From NCBI GenBank assembly GCA_016839425.1, contig JAEOUI010000380.1, positions 1 to 16,518 of the forward strand: DNA of 16,518 nucleotides. Reading direction: 5' to 3'. A program made the translations under genes and the position numbers. Each line of letters starts with the position of its first letter. The stretch's first letter is position 1. The notes beneath the pieces were generated by a model. The model searched no databases and was not told where the DNA came from. It was given only the letters and a program-made list of their open reading frames with translations. This DNA comes from Promethearchaeota archaeon (GTDB lineage: Archaea; Asgardarchaeota; Lokiarchaeia; Sigynarchaeales; SOKP01). Positions 6,784-13,607 of this stretch are shown here, in pieces.

Positions 6784-7293
6784 ATGAAAAAAAAAACAAT
6801 TGAAATGGAACCAATTGGAAAAGTAAGAATAGAAGGAAATGAACCGAAGACAATAAAATTCTATTTGGATATATTTAAGTCCTATAGATCAGGATTAAAA
6901 GAGTTAGAAAAGTTTAGTCACGTGCTGGTGTTTTGGTGGGCAAGCGAAATGGACAAGGAGGAATATCGAGAGTCGAAAAAATGGGAGGTAGAAGTCCCTT
7001 ACGCTGAAGGAGCACCAATTACAGGCATTTTTGCAACTAGAGCCGAATATAGACCTAATCCTATTGCAATAACGGTATGTGAAATAAAAGGTGTTGATAT
7101 TCAAAATGGAGTTATTAAAGTAGCTAGCATAGATGCTTTTAACGATACTCCAATCGTGGACTTGAAAGCATATTTTCCGATATGCGATCGCGTGAGAGAA
7201 TGTAATATTGCTCCGTGGTTAGAAGGATGGCCAGAATGCGTCGAAGATGGGATCGTTTGGTGGCAAGAACAAGGATTTTTCGAGGAAGGATAA
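6784..7293 (+). CDS. trmO: TrmO/TsaA-family methyltransferase (tRNA m6t6A37-type)
   Basis: 169 residues, the size of the single-domain archaeal members. The family is a SAM-dependent beta-barrel methyltransferase; E. coli TrmO N6-methylates t6A37 in tRNA-Thr. Diagnostic motifs are present: FSHVLVFWW (residues 44-52), GIFATRAEYRPNPIAIT (81-97, the FATRSPxRPNPIGLS motif) and DAFNDTPIVDLKAYFP (117-132, the DGTPxLDIKPYxP motif, with Asn-Asp where Asp-Gly is usual). The C-terminal tail (APWLEGWPECVEDG) is shared by a subgroup of TsaA-like proteins whose substrate is less certain, so the family is sure and the tRNA activity is an inference. T8 at 7317-7324 follows the stop. Confidence 0.85.
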   Translation: MKKKTIEMEPIGKVRIEGNEPKTIKFYLDIFKSYRSGLKELEKFSHVLVFWWASEMDKEEYRESKKWEVEVPYAEGAPITGIFATRAEYRPNPIAITVCEIKGVDIQNGVIKVASIDAFNDTPIVDLKAYFPICDRVRECNIAPWLEGWPECVEDGIVWWQEQGFFEEG

Positions 7294-7316
7294 TATCGTA
7301 TAATTAGAATATTACA

Positions 7317-7324
7317 TTTTTTTT
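7317..7324 (+). terminator. Oligo-T run after the TrmO-like gene
   Basis: Eight consecutive T residues begin 24 bases after the stop codon. This is a typical archaeal termination signal, without a hairpin. The next gene starts 25 bases later with only a weak purine-rich GAGGGA before it, so read-through remains possible. Confidence 0.35.
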
Positions 7325-7349
7325 AATTAATTGAACGAGGGAAAACGAA

Positions 7350-8114
7350 ATGGTAAAAATTGTTGATATAAACGAAAATAATATTGACGAGCAAGGATTG
7401 TTCTGTAAAAAAACAAAAAAAGACTTACCAGGTTATCAGAAAAAGAAAAAATGGATAAAGGATCGCTTTAAAGAAGGTTTGAAATATAAAGTTCTCTATG
7501 TTAAAGAAGGAAATAAAGAAACATCCCGAGGAATGATTGAATATATTCCTGGTAAATATAACTGGAGAGGAATTAAAGCGGATGGTTGGATGGTCATTCA
7601 TTGTTTATGGGTTGTAGGTAAGCACAAGGAAAAAGGATACGGCTCTCAACTCGTTAATTTGGCTTTAAAAGATGCAAAAGATGCAGGATTATGTGGTATT
7701 GTAGGAATGACTGCAGAAAAAGGTGGTTGGCTTCCAAAAAAAGCCTTATACGAAAAGTTAGGATTTAAACTCGTAGATGAACAAGAACCCCATTTTCAAC
7801 TATATATAAGAGCGTTTTCAGAAGATGCTCCCGAACCGAAATTCCATCCATTTTCTCAGGAAAAATTAAAACAATATTCTTCAGGCGTTACGATATTCTA
7901 TTCTGATCAATGTCCTTACATTATTGATTTGGTAGATGAAATTAAAGATATGGATGATGGAAATAAAGCAAAAATAGTTAAATTTAATAAATGTAAGGAG
8001 GCTCAAGAAAACGCTATTTATCCTTATGGATCCTATTTCGTGGTTTGCGATGGAGAACGATTGTTATATCAACATTCTCTAAAGAAAACGATTGAAGCGA
8101 CTTTCAATAAATAA
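7350..8114 (+). CDS. GNAT acetyltransferase fused to a YoaP-like thioredoxin-fold domain
   Basis: 254 residues with two domains. Residues 1-155 are a GNAT fold: IEYIPGKYNWRGI, then the core strand MVIHCLWVVG, the acetyl-CoA loop KHKEKGYGSQL (residues 91-101, equivalent to R/Q-x-x-G-x-G) and ALYEKLGFKLV at the end. Residues about 178-254 match the YoaP C-terminal domain, a short thioredoxin-like fold with SGVTIFYSDQCPYI and the segment AQENAIYPYGSYFVVCDGE; only one cysteine (C188) sits at the expected redox position. This two-domain architecture occurs in bacteria and methanogens and its substrate is not established. It follows the TrmO-like gene by 56 bases, with an intervening T8, so co-transcription is uncertain. 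Confidence 0.85.
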   Translation: MVKIVDINENNIDEQGLFCKKTKKDLPGYQKKKKWIKDRFKEGLKYKVLYVKEGNKETSRGMIEYIPGKYNWRGIKADGWMVIHCLWVVGKHKEKGYGSQLVNLALKDAKDAGLCGIVGMTAEKGGWLPKKALYEKLGFKLVDEQEPHFQLYIRAFSEDAPEPKFHPFSQEKLKQYSSGVTIFYSDQCPYIIDLVDEIKDMDDGNKAKIVKFNKCKEAQENAIYPYGSYFVVCDGERLLYQHSLKKTIEATFNK

Positions 8115-8360
8115 GAAATTTAGAATCTCTTGTAAGAATCTATAAGATGGGAGAGTTGATCTTTTAATTCTTCTATATTTTCCATATTTATGATCCTAGA
8201 TACTTTAAAATAAATTATAAAGTAATTAATTTTGATATTTTTAAATCTTCTATAATATACAAAAAATAAATATTAGTGCTCATTGTACTTTATTTAACAT
8301 GTAGATTGACGAAAACTATATTAAATAAGCTTAATACGAATTTTTCATTTACATTTAACA

Positions 8361-9179
8361 ATGCAGGCATTAGACGCGAGATCCGCAGTTGCAAGTGAGA
8401 TTATGACTCCCTATGTCATCATGCTTGACATTGATGCCACATTCGAGGATGCAATAAATATCTTGCACGATAAGAATATCTCTGCCATATTTCTTCACGA
8501 TAAAGGGAACGATCATTATTATGTGTTATCACATAGCGATGTAATTAGTTATCTTAAAGTTAAAGGCATGTTTAAATCTAATCTGGCAGATAAACCCGTC
8601 ATCGAGCTCATGAAAGGACCTATTAAGATGCTTGATGAAGATACTCCAATTGATAGCGTGATTCGATTTCTTACGAAAAACAATTACAAGCGCACATTAA
8701 TTTCCAAGAATGGCAAACCCGTTGGCGTTATATCAACAAAAGATGTTCTCATATGGAACAATACTTACTTCAAGCAGGCAAAACCTCAAATCTTCTTATT
8801 TGTATGTAATCTAACAAGTAATGTAATTGCGAGATATTTTTTTGAACATAATATACAAGACGAGGTCAAACACGACCTTATTGATCTCCTAGCGGGTGCT
8901 TTAAGTTCGATTTCGTTAATAACCGACGAAGTTATAAAAAAATCGGGGAAAATCAGTCAACTTATGGGAGAACGGCGTTCGGTATTATTTGAACCTTATA
9001 AAAACATAACAGGTATATTGATCTGCGATTATAATTCAATCGAATTAAGGCGCAAGCTTCAAATTGCCACGCTCAAATTTTATAAGTTTCACGAAAATTA
9101 CCTTAGAGTCGCACAAGAATATAATAAAGGTATATCCTTAACACTAGACATAAAACCAGCGATCTCTATATTCAGCTAA
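8361..9179 (+). CDS. CBS-domain pair fused to a longin/roadblock-like domain
   Basis: 272 residues. Residues 12-66 and 80-132 are two CBS repeats, e.g. EIMTPYVIMLDIDATFEDAI and the second-repeat GKPVGVISTKDVLI. Paired CBS motifs usually bind adenosine nucleotides or SAM. Residues about 141-272 are a separate alpha/beta domain: strand KPQIFLFVCN, helix DLIDLLAGALSSISLITDEV, strands KISQLMGERRSVLFEPYKN and ITGILICD, then a long helix ELRRKLQIATLKFYKFHENY. That order and the LLAGALSSI helix resemble the longin/roadblock-like domains common in Asgard archaea, which act with small GTPases. A role as a nucleotide-responsive switch is inference. No GTPase gene is adjacent. No Shine-Dalgarno is visible before the ATG. 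Confidence 0.78.
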   Translation: MQALDARSAVASEIMTPYVIMLDIDATFEDAINILHDKNISAIFLHDKGNDHYYVLSHSDVISYLKVKGMFKSNLADKPVIELMKGPIKMLDEDTPIDSVIRFLTKNNYKRTLISKNGKPVGVISTKDVLIWNNTYFKQAKPQIFLFVCNLTSNVIARYFFEHNIQDEVKHDLIDLLAGALSSISLITDEVIKKSGKISQLMGERRSVLFEPYKNITGILICDYNSIELRRKLQIATLKFYKFHENYLRVAQEYNKGISLTLDIKPAISIFS

Positions 9180-9201
9180 ATAAAAGTTTGTCCAAGTGAA
9201 G

Positions 9202-9573
9202 TTATTCTTGGATTTTAATATTTTTTACATTTGCTTTCTTGCCGTCTATCACTTCAGTGTTATTACTCTGACAATTTCCGCACCTAAATAATTGAAGACC
9301 TGTTAACCTCGCCTCTTCCGTAAGTGTTATGTTCGATTCTCTATTACAATCCCTACATCTTACTTTTCCTGGAAGGATTTGGATGACAAGTTCGGCTCCT
9401 TCGGCAATCGAACCTGCAGTCGCCATTTCAAAGGATTTTTTCAGGAGTTCGGGAACTATTAGCGTTAATTCTCCGATCTCTAAAAGTACTTCTGTTATTT
9501 TCTTTGCATTATATTTTTTAGCTGTAGCTTCTGCTACCTTGAAAATGTCGTAAGCGAAAGCGAATTCGTGCAT
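9202..9573 (-). CDS. hypA: HypA, nickel chaperone for hydrogenase maturation
   Basis: 123 residues starting MHEFAFA. HypA delivers nickel, with HypB, to the active site of NiFe hydrogenases. The nickel-binding N-terminal Met-His-Glu is intact (MHE, with H2 and E3). The structural zinc site has two CxxC pairs, CRDC (C73, C76) and CGNC (C98, C101). The EVLLEIGELTLIVPELLKKS stretch fits the family core. The start at 9573 is chosen because nickel binding needs the MHE end; an open frame extends 41 codons further upstream and overlaps SRP19, but that extension is not HypA-like. It lies 17 bases after the SRP19 stop, so both are probably on one transcript. No other hyp or hydrogenase gene is in the window. 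Confidence 0.93.
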   Translation of the reverse strand: MHEFAFAYDIFKVAEATAKKYNAKKITEVLLEIGELTLIVPELLKKSFEMATAGSIAEGAELVIQILPGKVRCRDCNRESNITLTEEARLTGLQLFRCGNCQSNNTEVIDGKKANVKNIKIQE

Positions 9574-9590
9574 GATGGACAATATTTCTT

Positions 9591-9884
9591 CTATTTTGTT
9601 CTCATTTTTATGATCTCTTTGGCAACTTCGATTAAGACCTTGGATTTCTTCTTCCCCTTTGTGTCGATTAAAACCCTGCCAGGCTCGTCCCACCATGTTT
9701 TTGGATATTGATAGTTTTTCTCAATTTCTGCGGTATATCCAAGCCTGCGTGCCGCTTTAGCGATTAAATCGATGTTGATTTTATCCGATGCGAATTTTTT
9801 TGGAATCCGCCTTCCGTCCGAACGGCTTCTTTTTATTTCGAAATATTGGGGCCAATAAATATGATATGGTAGTCTCGATCGCAT
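9591..9884 (-). CDS. srp19: Signal recognition particle 19 kDa protein
   Basis: 97 residues, typical for archaeal SRP19, which binds the tips of helices 6 and 8 of 7S RNA and prepares it for SRP54. The family features are clear: IYWPQYFEIKRSRSDGRRIP near the N-terminus (the YP/WPxYFDxxxSxxxGRRVPK motif), then LIAKAARRLGYTAEIEKN, YPKTWWDEPGRVLID and a Lys-rich C-terminal helix. It is the first gene of a two-gene unit with hypA. The start at 9884 is the only ATG before the conserved region. SRP19 exists in archaea and eukaryotes and not in bacteria, which supports the archaeal assignment. Confidence 0.95.
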   Translation of the reverse strand: MRSRLPYHIYWPQYFEIKRSRSDGRRIPKKFASDKINIDLIAKAARRLGYTAEIEKNYQYPKTWWDEPGRVLIDTKGKKKSKVLIEVAKEIIKMRTK

Positions 9885-10009
9885 CTAGTTCCCTTCTATG
9901 TGTAAAAAGAGCTTCTTTAAGCTTGAAAGTAATGTATATAATTAAATCCTTTATGGAATAAAAAAATTATGTCTAAAAAAATTCATAAAATGGTGGATTC
10001 TTGTTGAAT

Positions 10010-11038
10010 CTATTCAAATAATTTTTGCGAGTAATTACCGTCTGACAAAATTTCTGTAAAACAAGACTTTTTGTCTTCGAGCCAACATCCATTCGTGGCC
10101 AAGAAAACATTCCCCGAGGTAATTTGAATGGTATCGTGAATATGCCCAAAAATAACACGCGTGATTCTTTTTAAACCGTTGTCTTCCAAAAAATACAACG
10201 CATTATCAAAAAATCGTCTAGTTTTTTCTTTAATTTGCCCATTTGGAATGAACTCTTCAACATCTCTTGGATTAATACTAGATTTATTGATTTTCAGGGA
10301 ATTGATATAGTTAAAAAATCCGTCTTTATCTATCTCTTTTTTTTTTTTATCCTTCCAATCGTGCCAAAATTTATTTATTACTAGTTTTGCGTCCTGCTTT
10401 AATCCCATAAAGGAGTTCCACCATGGTGCAGATACGAAATGATGGGTTTGCCAATCCTCAAATTGATGACCGTGAGTTAGAAGGTAGGAATTGCGTGTAT
10501 TGTCTTTGTTAGGAGCAAGCAAGATTTGCTTGGATTCGTTAAATCCCATTAAATCGATCCAAGGTTTGTTTAGCGAATCATATAATTTCAATGTTAAATC
10601 CATGTTTTGATCCGTATTTATTATTGCATATTGAAAAATTGAATTTTCACTGAGAAAATCCTTCTGAAAACCGCCCATTCTCATGGAATAAAGAAATTCG
10701 CTCTTTCTTTTCCCAAAAAGCAAGTTAAAATATCCCGTTGTAGGAATTTCGTGATTACCTAAGAGAAAAATTATGCGAATGCCTTGATCGTGTATTTCTT
10801 GTAGTAAATTATAGCAATTACTAAATTTTGAATCGCTACTTAGGTGTCTAAAAGTACTCATTATCAAGTCAAATGTATCTCCTAGGAGGATTAGACATTT
10901 TAATTTTGGAACCCTGCTATTTAATATTTCCCGCAAAACTTGGGCAAGAAATCGCTCGAATTTATCACGATTGCAATATAAATCCCCTAAGTGAACATCA
11001 GATATAAGTAATGCTACAATATTTTTACTTAATAATAT
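10010..11038 (-). CDS. Calcineurin-type metallophosphoesterase with a non-standard or broken start
   Basis: All five metal-binding motifs of the calcineurin-like phosphoesterase fold are readable in one frame: ISDVHLGD (about 11005-10982), LLGDTFD, LLGNHE, LTHGHQFEDW and VIFGHIHDT. The SDVHLG and HGH spacing is like LpxH-type or other archaeal phosphoesterases, probably acting on a phosphate ester or nucleotide in the cytosol. The first conserved strand and DVH lie upstream of the only standard start in frame, a TTG at 10936. Back to the in-frame stop at 11092-11090 there is no ATG, GTG or TTG. An AAGGTG at 11052-11047 sits 8 bases before an ATA codon at 11038, which I used as the nominal start (342 residues). 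Alternatively a one-base loss in the A5 run at 11044-11040 has separated a GTG at 11049 from the gene. Confidence 0.85.
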   Translation of the reverse strand: MLLSKNIVALLISDVHLGDLYCNRDKFERFLAQVLREILNSRVPKLKCLILLGDTFDLIMSTFRHLSSDSKFSNCYNLLQEIHDQGIRIIFLLGNHEIPTTGYFNLLFGKRKSEFLYSMRMGGFQKDFLSENSIFQYAIINTDQNMDLTLKLYDSLNKPWIDLMGFNESKQILLAPNKDNTRNSYLLTHGHQFEDWQTHHFVSAPWWNSFMGLKQDAKLVINKFWHDWKDKKKKEIDKDGFFNYINSLKINKSSINPRDVEEFIPNGQIKEKTRRFFDNALYFLEDNGLKRITRVIFGHIHDTIQITSGNVFLATNGCWLEDKKSCFTEILSDGNYSQKLFE

Positions 11039-11145
11039 GTTTTTAACACCTTGCCTTGAAAATAAAAGAATTATGAAAAAGAACTTGGATTATCAATTTT
11101 TTTAAGTAATGTTTAAAAATATATAATAAAAATAAAACTTTCGTC

Positions 11146-13131
11146 TTAATTCTCCTGATTTGAAAGAATTTGTGCTGATTTCAAATAATATTCTAATGGA
11201 CTTATCTTATTAGTGTTGAGTTCTTGAAATAATGTCTTTAAATTATCGATGTTTTCGTATATTCGGCTTCTAAGATCTTTTGAGTCAAATAAACTATTCA
11301 ATGTATTTTTCAAATTGAGCTTTTGAGTGTCTATTTTTGCTTCCTTCGTGTCAAAAAGGTTAACATCCTCCTTTAGCTTTTTAACATAATTAAAGATCGT
11401 CTCGTAGAAATCGTCGAATTGATCGGGAAGGAATTCGTGACCGAGTTCCCTGCTCAAGCCAATCTTTCCTAAATCCTCCCATGACACATCTTCTCCCTTG
11501 ATCGGGACGATTTTGATTTCGTGCTTGTTCGCAAGCTCGAGCTCGTGAGCGCAATCCACAGAATTATTAACCGACTTGTTTGAAGCAAAAAATAACAATA
11601 ATTGACATTGTGGAACTCTTTCATTCATGAAATCGTCAATATTTCCCGTAAGATCCTCTTCGCAATAAAATGCTTTATAAACTTCGTTTTGGCGCTCCAA
11701 GTATTCAGAAATCTTATCGATGTGAAAGTAATCAAAATCGGCAACTGCATGACTCAAGAATACATTTAATGTGGCGCGCTTCCTACATTCGTCAAGTAAT
11801 AAGGGAAGATCCTTTTTAGCAATGATATATCGGGCATCTTGGCTCCACGGGTTATCTTCCAACTTCAATTCTTTTAGATTTTTAAGAGGCCATATTGAAC
11901 CTGGGAGATCTTCAAATTTATTGTATTGAAGGTATAAATACTCCAAACGACTCAAATCACCGATTTCTCTTGGAAGAATTGTCAATTCATTTTTTATCAA
12001 GCTTAAATTTTCAAGAGACTTGAGCTTGCCAATACTGCTAGGTACATGTATTAATCGATTTTCGCTTAATGCTAACATTTTCAAGGCCTCAAGGTTTCCA
12101 AAGGAGTACGGAAGTTCAGAAAGGTTATTTCCACTTAGTAGAATTTTTTCAAGATTTACTAAATTTCCAATTGATTCCGGAAGTTGCGATAATTTATTAT
12201 CGGAAAGGTAAAAATCTCTGAGATCTGTAAGCCCTCCAATGGACTCGGGTAATTCAATTATTTGATTCTTTTCTAAACTTAAATATCTTAACGAAGAAAG
12301 GTTTCCAAACGAAGATGGTAAAGTACTTATTTTTGCTCCATCGAGGTTTAGCTTTTGAAGAGAAACAAGCCCTCCAAATGTTTCTGGAAGTGATATGAGA
12401 TTCTTATTTCCAAACAAATCGAGAATTTTAAGCGATTTTAAGCTTCCAATGGAATTAGGAAGTCGCTCAAAAGATGGTATCCTGCCTAAATCAAGCGTTT
12501 CAAGAGATGCTAAGCTTCCAATTGCTTCTGGCAGTGTGTTTAAATCTGTTGAATGTAGATTCAAGGTGATCAAGGATCTTAATTCACCTATTGATTCAGG
12601 TAAGGACTTTAAGGATCGATTTCCTTTAAGATTGAGTTGTTTTAATGTCGAAAGTTTTCCAATCGCGTCTACTAAATTGGTCAAGTCCGTACCACTTAAA
12701 TCGAGCATTTCCAATGCTGGAAGCTCACATAAAGTACTTGTTAGTTTAATTCCTCTATTATTAGCCAAATCTAATATTAGTAAGGATGAGAGTTTTGCAA
12801 TAGAATCTGGGAGTCTTTCAAGTCTATTGTTAGGGGCGTGTAATTCTTGCAAGTTATTTATGGAGCCAATAGATTCTGGGAGATTTGATAAACTATTCCC
12901 CTTGAGGTTTATTATTCTTAAGGTATTTAGTTTCCCTAAGGATTCCGGAAGTTCCGTTAATCCACAAGATATTAGATTTAATTCAACGATCTCGTGATCT
13001 TTTACGACATAACAAAATCCTCTGTTACTTGTCTCGTCTTTATTTGGTACAATTTCCTTGAACCTCGTTTTATTACCTATTTCTTCTAGGATTTCCCTTA
13101 AATCTGGATTTAATTCGATTTTATCACTCAT
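11146..13131 (-). CDS. LRR-TIR protein
   Basis: 661 residues. After a 47-residue N-terminal segment, 16 leucine-rich repeats of 23-24 residues run from about 48 to 418, followed by a capping half-repeat (LKELKLEDNPWSQ). The consensus LPESIGxLxxLxxLxLxxN is the plant-like/RSU1-type repeat. Residues about 454-575 are a TIR domain: LNVFLSHAVADFDYFHIDKI (box 1), YKAFYCEEDLTG (box 2 region) and SVDCAHELELANKHEIKIVP, where E530 aligns with the catalytic glutamate of NAD-cleaving TIRs such as SARM1. A helical tail (576-661) follows. There is no NTPase, membrane segment or signal peptide. The likely role is sensing through the LRRs and NAD cleavage or signalling through TIR, as in immune-type proteins; this is inferred. 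The gene is single, flanked by the phosphoesterase and, divergently, by the tRNA. Confidence 0.93.
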   Translation of the reverse strand: MSDKIELNPDLREILEEIGNKTRFKEIVPNKDETSNRGFCYVVKDHEIVELNLISCGLTELPESLGKLNTLRIINLKGNSLSNLPESIGSINNLQELHAPNNRLERLPDSIAKLSSLLILDLANNRGIKLTSTLCELPALEMLDLSGTDLTNLVDAIGKLSTLKQLNLKGNRSLKSLPESIGELRSLITLNLHSTDLNTLPEAIGSLASLETLDLGRIPSFERLPNSIGSLKSLKILDLFGNKNLISLPETFGGLVSLQKLNLDGAKISTLPSSFGNLSSLRYLSLEKNQIIELPESIGGLTDLRDFYLSDNKLSQLPESIGNLVNLEKILLSGNNLSELPYSFGNLEALKMLALSENRLIHVPSSIGKLKSLENLSLIKNELTILPREIGDLSRLEYLYLQYNKFEDLPGSIWPLKNLKELKLEDNPWSQDARYIIAKKDLPLLLDECRKRATLNVFLSHAVADFDYFHIDKISEYLERQNEVYKAFYCEEDLTGNIDDFMNERVPQCQLLLFFASNKSVNNSVDCAHELELANKHEIKIVPIKGEDVSWEDLGKIGLSRELGHEFLPDQFDDFYETIFNYVKKLKEDVNLFDTKEAKIDTQKLNLKNTLNSLFDSKDLRSRIYENIDNLKTLFQELNTNKISPLEYYLKSAQILSNQEN

Positions 13132-13279
13132 TTTGATTCACTATTACTGATTGGACGAGTTTACAAGCAATTTTAAGCTCCTGCATCAATCTCGTCATAA
13201 ATTTTAATTTATATTTTTTTGTTAACAATACGTAATTCGAAGGTTCTTAAAAAATTTTGCACTATCGACAAGAACAAAT

Positions 13280-13289
13280 TTTAATTAAA
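13280..13289 (+). promoter_or_regulatory. TATA-like box upstream of the tRNA gene
   Basis: TTTAATTAAA lies 37-46 bases before the first tRNA base, a suitable distance for transcription to begin a little upstream of the mature 5' end. The whole region is AT-rich, so the box is weakly distinguished. Confidence 0.3.
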
Positions 13290-13325
13290 ATCAATCATTA
13301 ATCAAAATCACCATACTTCTTTTAA

Positions 13326-13429
13326 GGGGAGGTGGTCTAGCTTGGTATGATACTCGGCTGGGGGCCGAGAAATTCGAGCCAATCGCTTGATTTCGGTAAT
13401 GGCCGGGGGTTCGAATCCCTCCCTCCCCA
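13326..13429 (+). tRNA. tRNA-Pro(GGG), interrupted by a probable non-canonical intron
   Basis: The acceptor strands GGGGAGG (13326-13332) and CCTCCCC (13422-13428) pair fully, with A13429 as discriminator and no encoded CCA. The D-arm GGTCTAGCTTGGTATGAT is like that of eukaryotic tRNA-Pro. The anticodon stem CTCGG/CCGAG (13353-13357, 13365-13369) encloses the loop CTGGGGG, with anticodon GGG at 13360-13362 and G37. The T-arm is GGGGG-TTCGAAT-CCCTC (13405-13421). Between the anticodon stem and the T-stem lie 35 bases instead of about five. Proline tRNAs have short variable loops, so about 28-30 of these bases are probably an intron. The gene is divergent from LRR-TIR, about 195 bases away. A duplicated 3' end that would mark integration is not seen in the window. 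Confidence 0.9.
13371..13398 (+). other. Probable tRNA intron in the variable loop, relaxed bulge-helix-bulge
   Basis: A relaxed BHB can be drawn: central helix CCGA (13365-13368) with TCGG (13393-13396), three-base bulges GAA (13369-13371) and TAA (13397-13399), and an intron hairpin TCGAGC/GCTTGA with a CAATC loop (one G-U pair). Cutting after the second base of each bulge removes 28 bases and leaves a variable region of seven. A cut removing 13371-13400 (30 bases) would give A-GGCC, a normal five-base loop. The outer helix of the BHB is poor, so exact ends are uncertain. Confidence 0.55.
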
Positions 13430-13607
13430 TATTTATTTGATGAGTTTAAATTCTTCTCCTAAAAAATTTAAAAATATATGAGATAACAAATTTTTATTAG
13501 TTCTATCGTTATGAATAAACTCCTATTATCTATTTTCTAATAAATTTAAAGGTGATTTTACATTTTATTACTCATCAAATTTGTCAATATAATAGGAAAT
13601 AATTCAA

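Noticed and set aside
8131..8184. Possible 17-codon minus-strand peptide gene (MENIEELKDQ...)
   Set aside because: Too short to judge, with no conserved feature or convincing promoter; AT-rich chance frame.
9574..9696. 41-codon N-terminal extension of HypA overlapping SRP19
   Set aside because: HypA needs a free Met-His-Glu N-terminus for nickel binding, and the extension does not resemble the family.
11740..12990. Regular repeats about 69-72 bases long at DNA level, possible tandem repeat or CRISPR-like array
   Set aside because: They are the coding sequence of leucine-rich repeats (23-24 codons each); sequence between repeats is not spacer-like.
12395..12997. Plus-strand open frame of 200 codons opposite the LRR-TIR gene
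   Set aside because: It is antisense to the LRR repeats, Ser/Lys-rich and repetitive as a by-product of them, with no ribosome site.
13370..13404. Long variable arm (type II tRNA) instead of an intron
   Set aside because: Archaeal type II tRNAs are Leu and Ser. The anticodon is GGG (Pro), and 35 bases is too long for a normal variable arm, so an intron is preferred.
13326..13429. tRNA gene as an integration site for an element carrying LRR-TIR
   Set aside because: I found no second copy of the tRNA 3' end in the window, and no integrase or recombinase gene.
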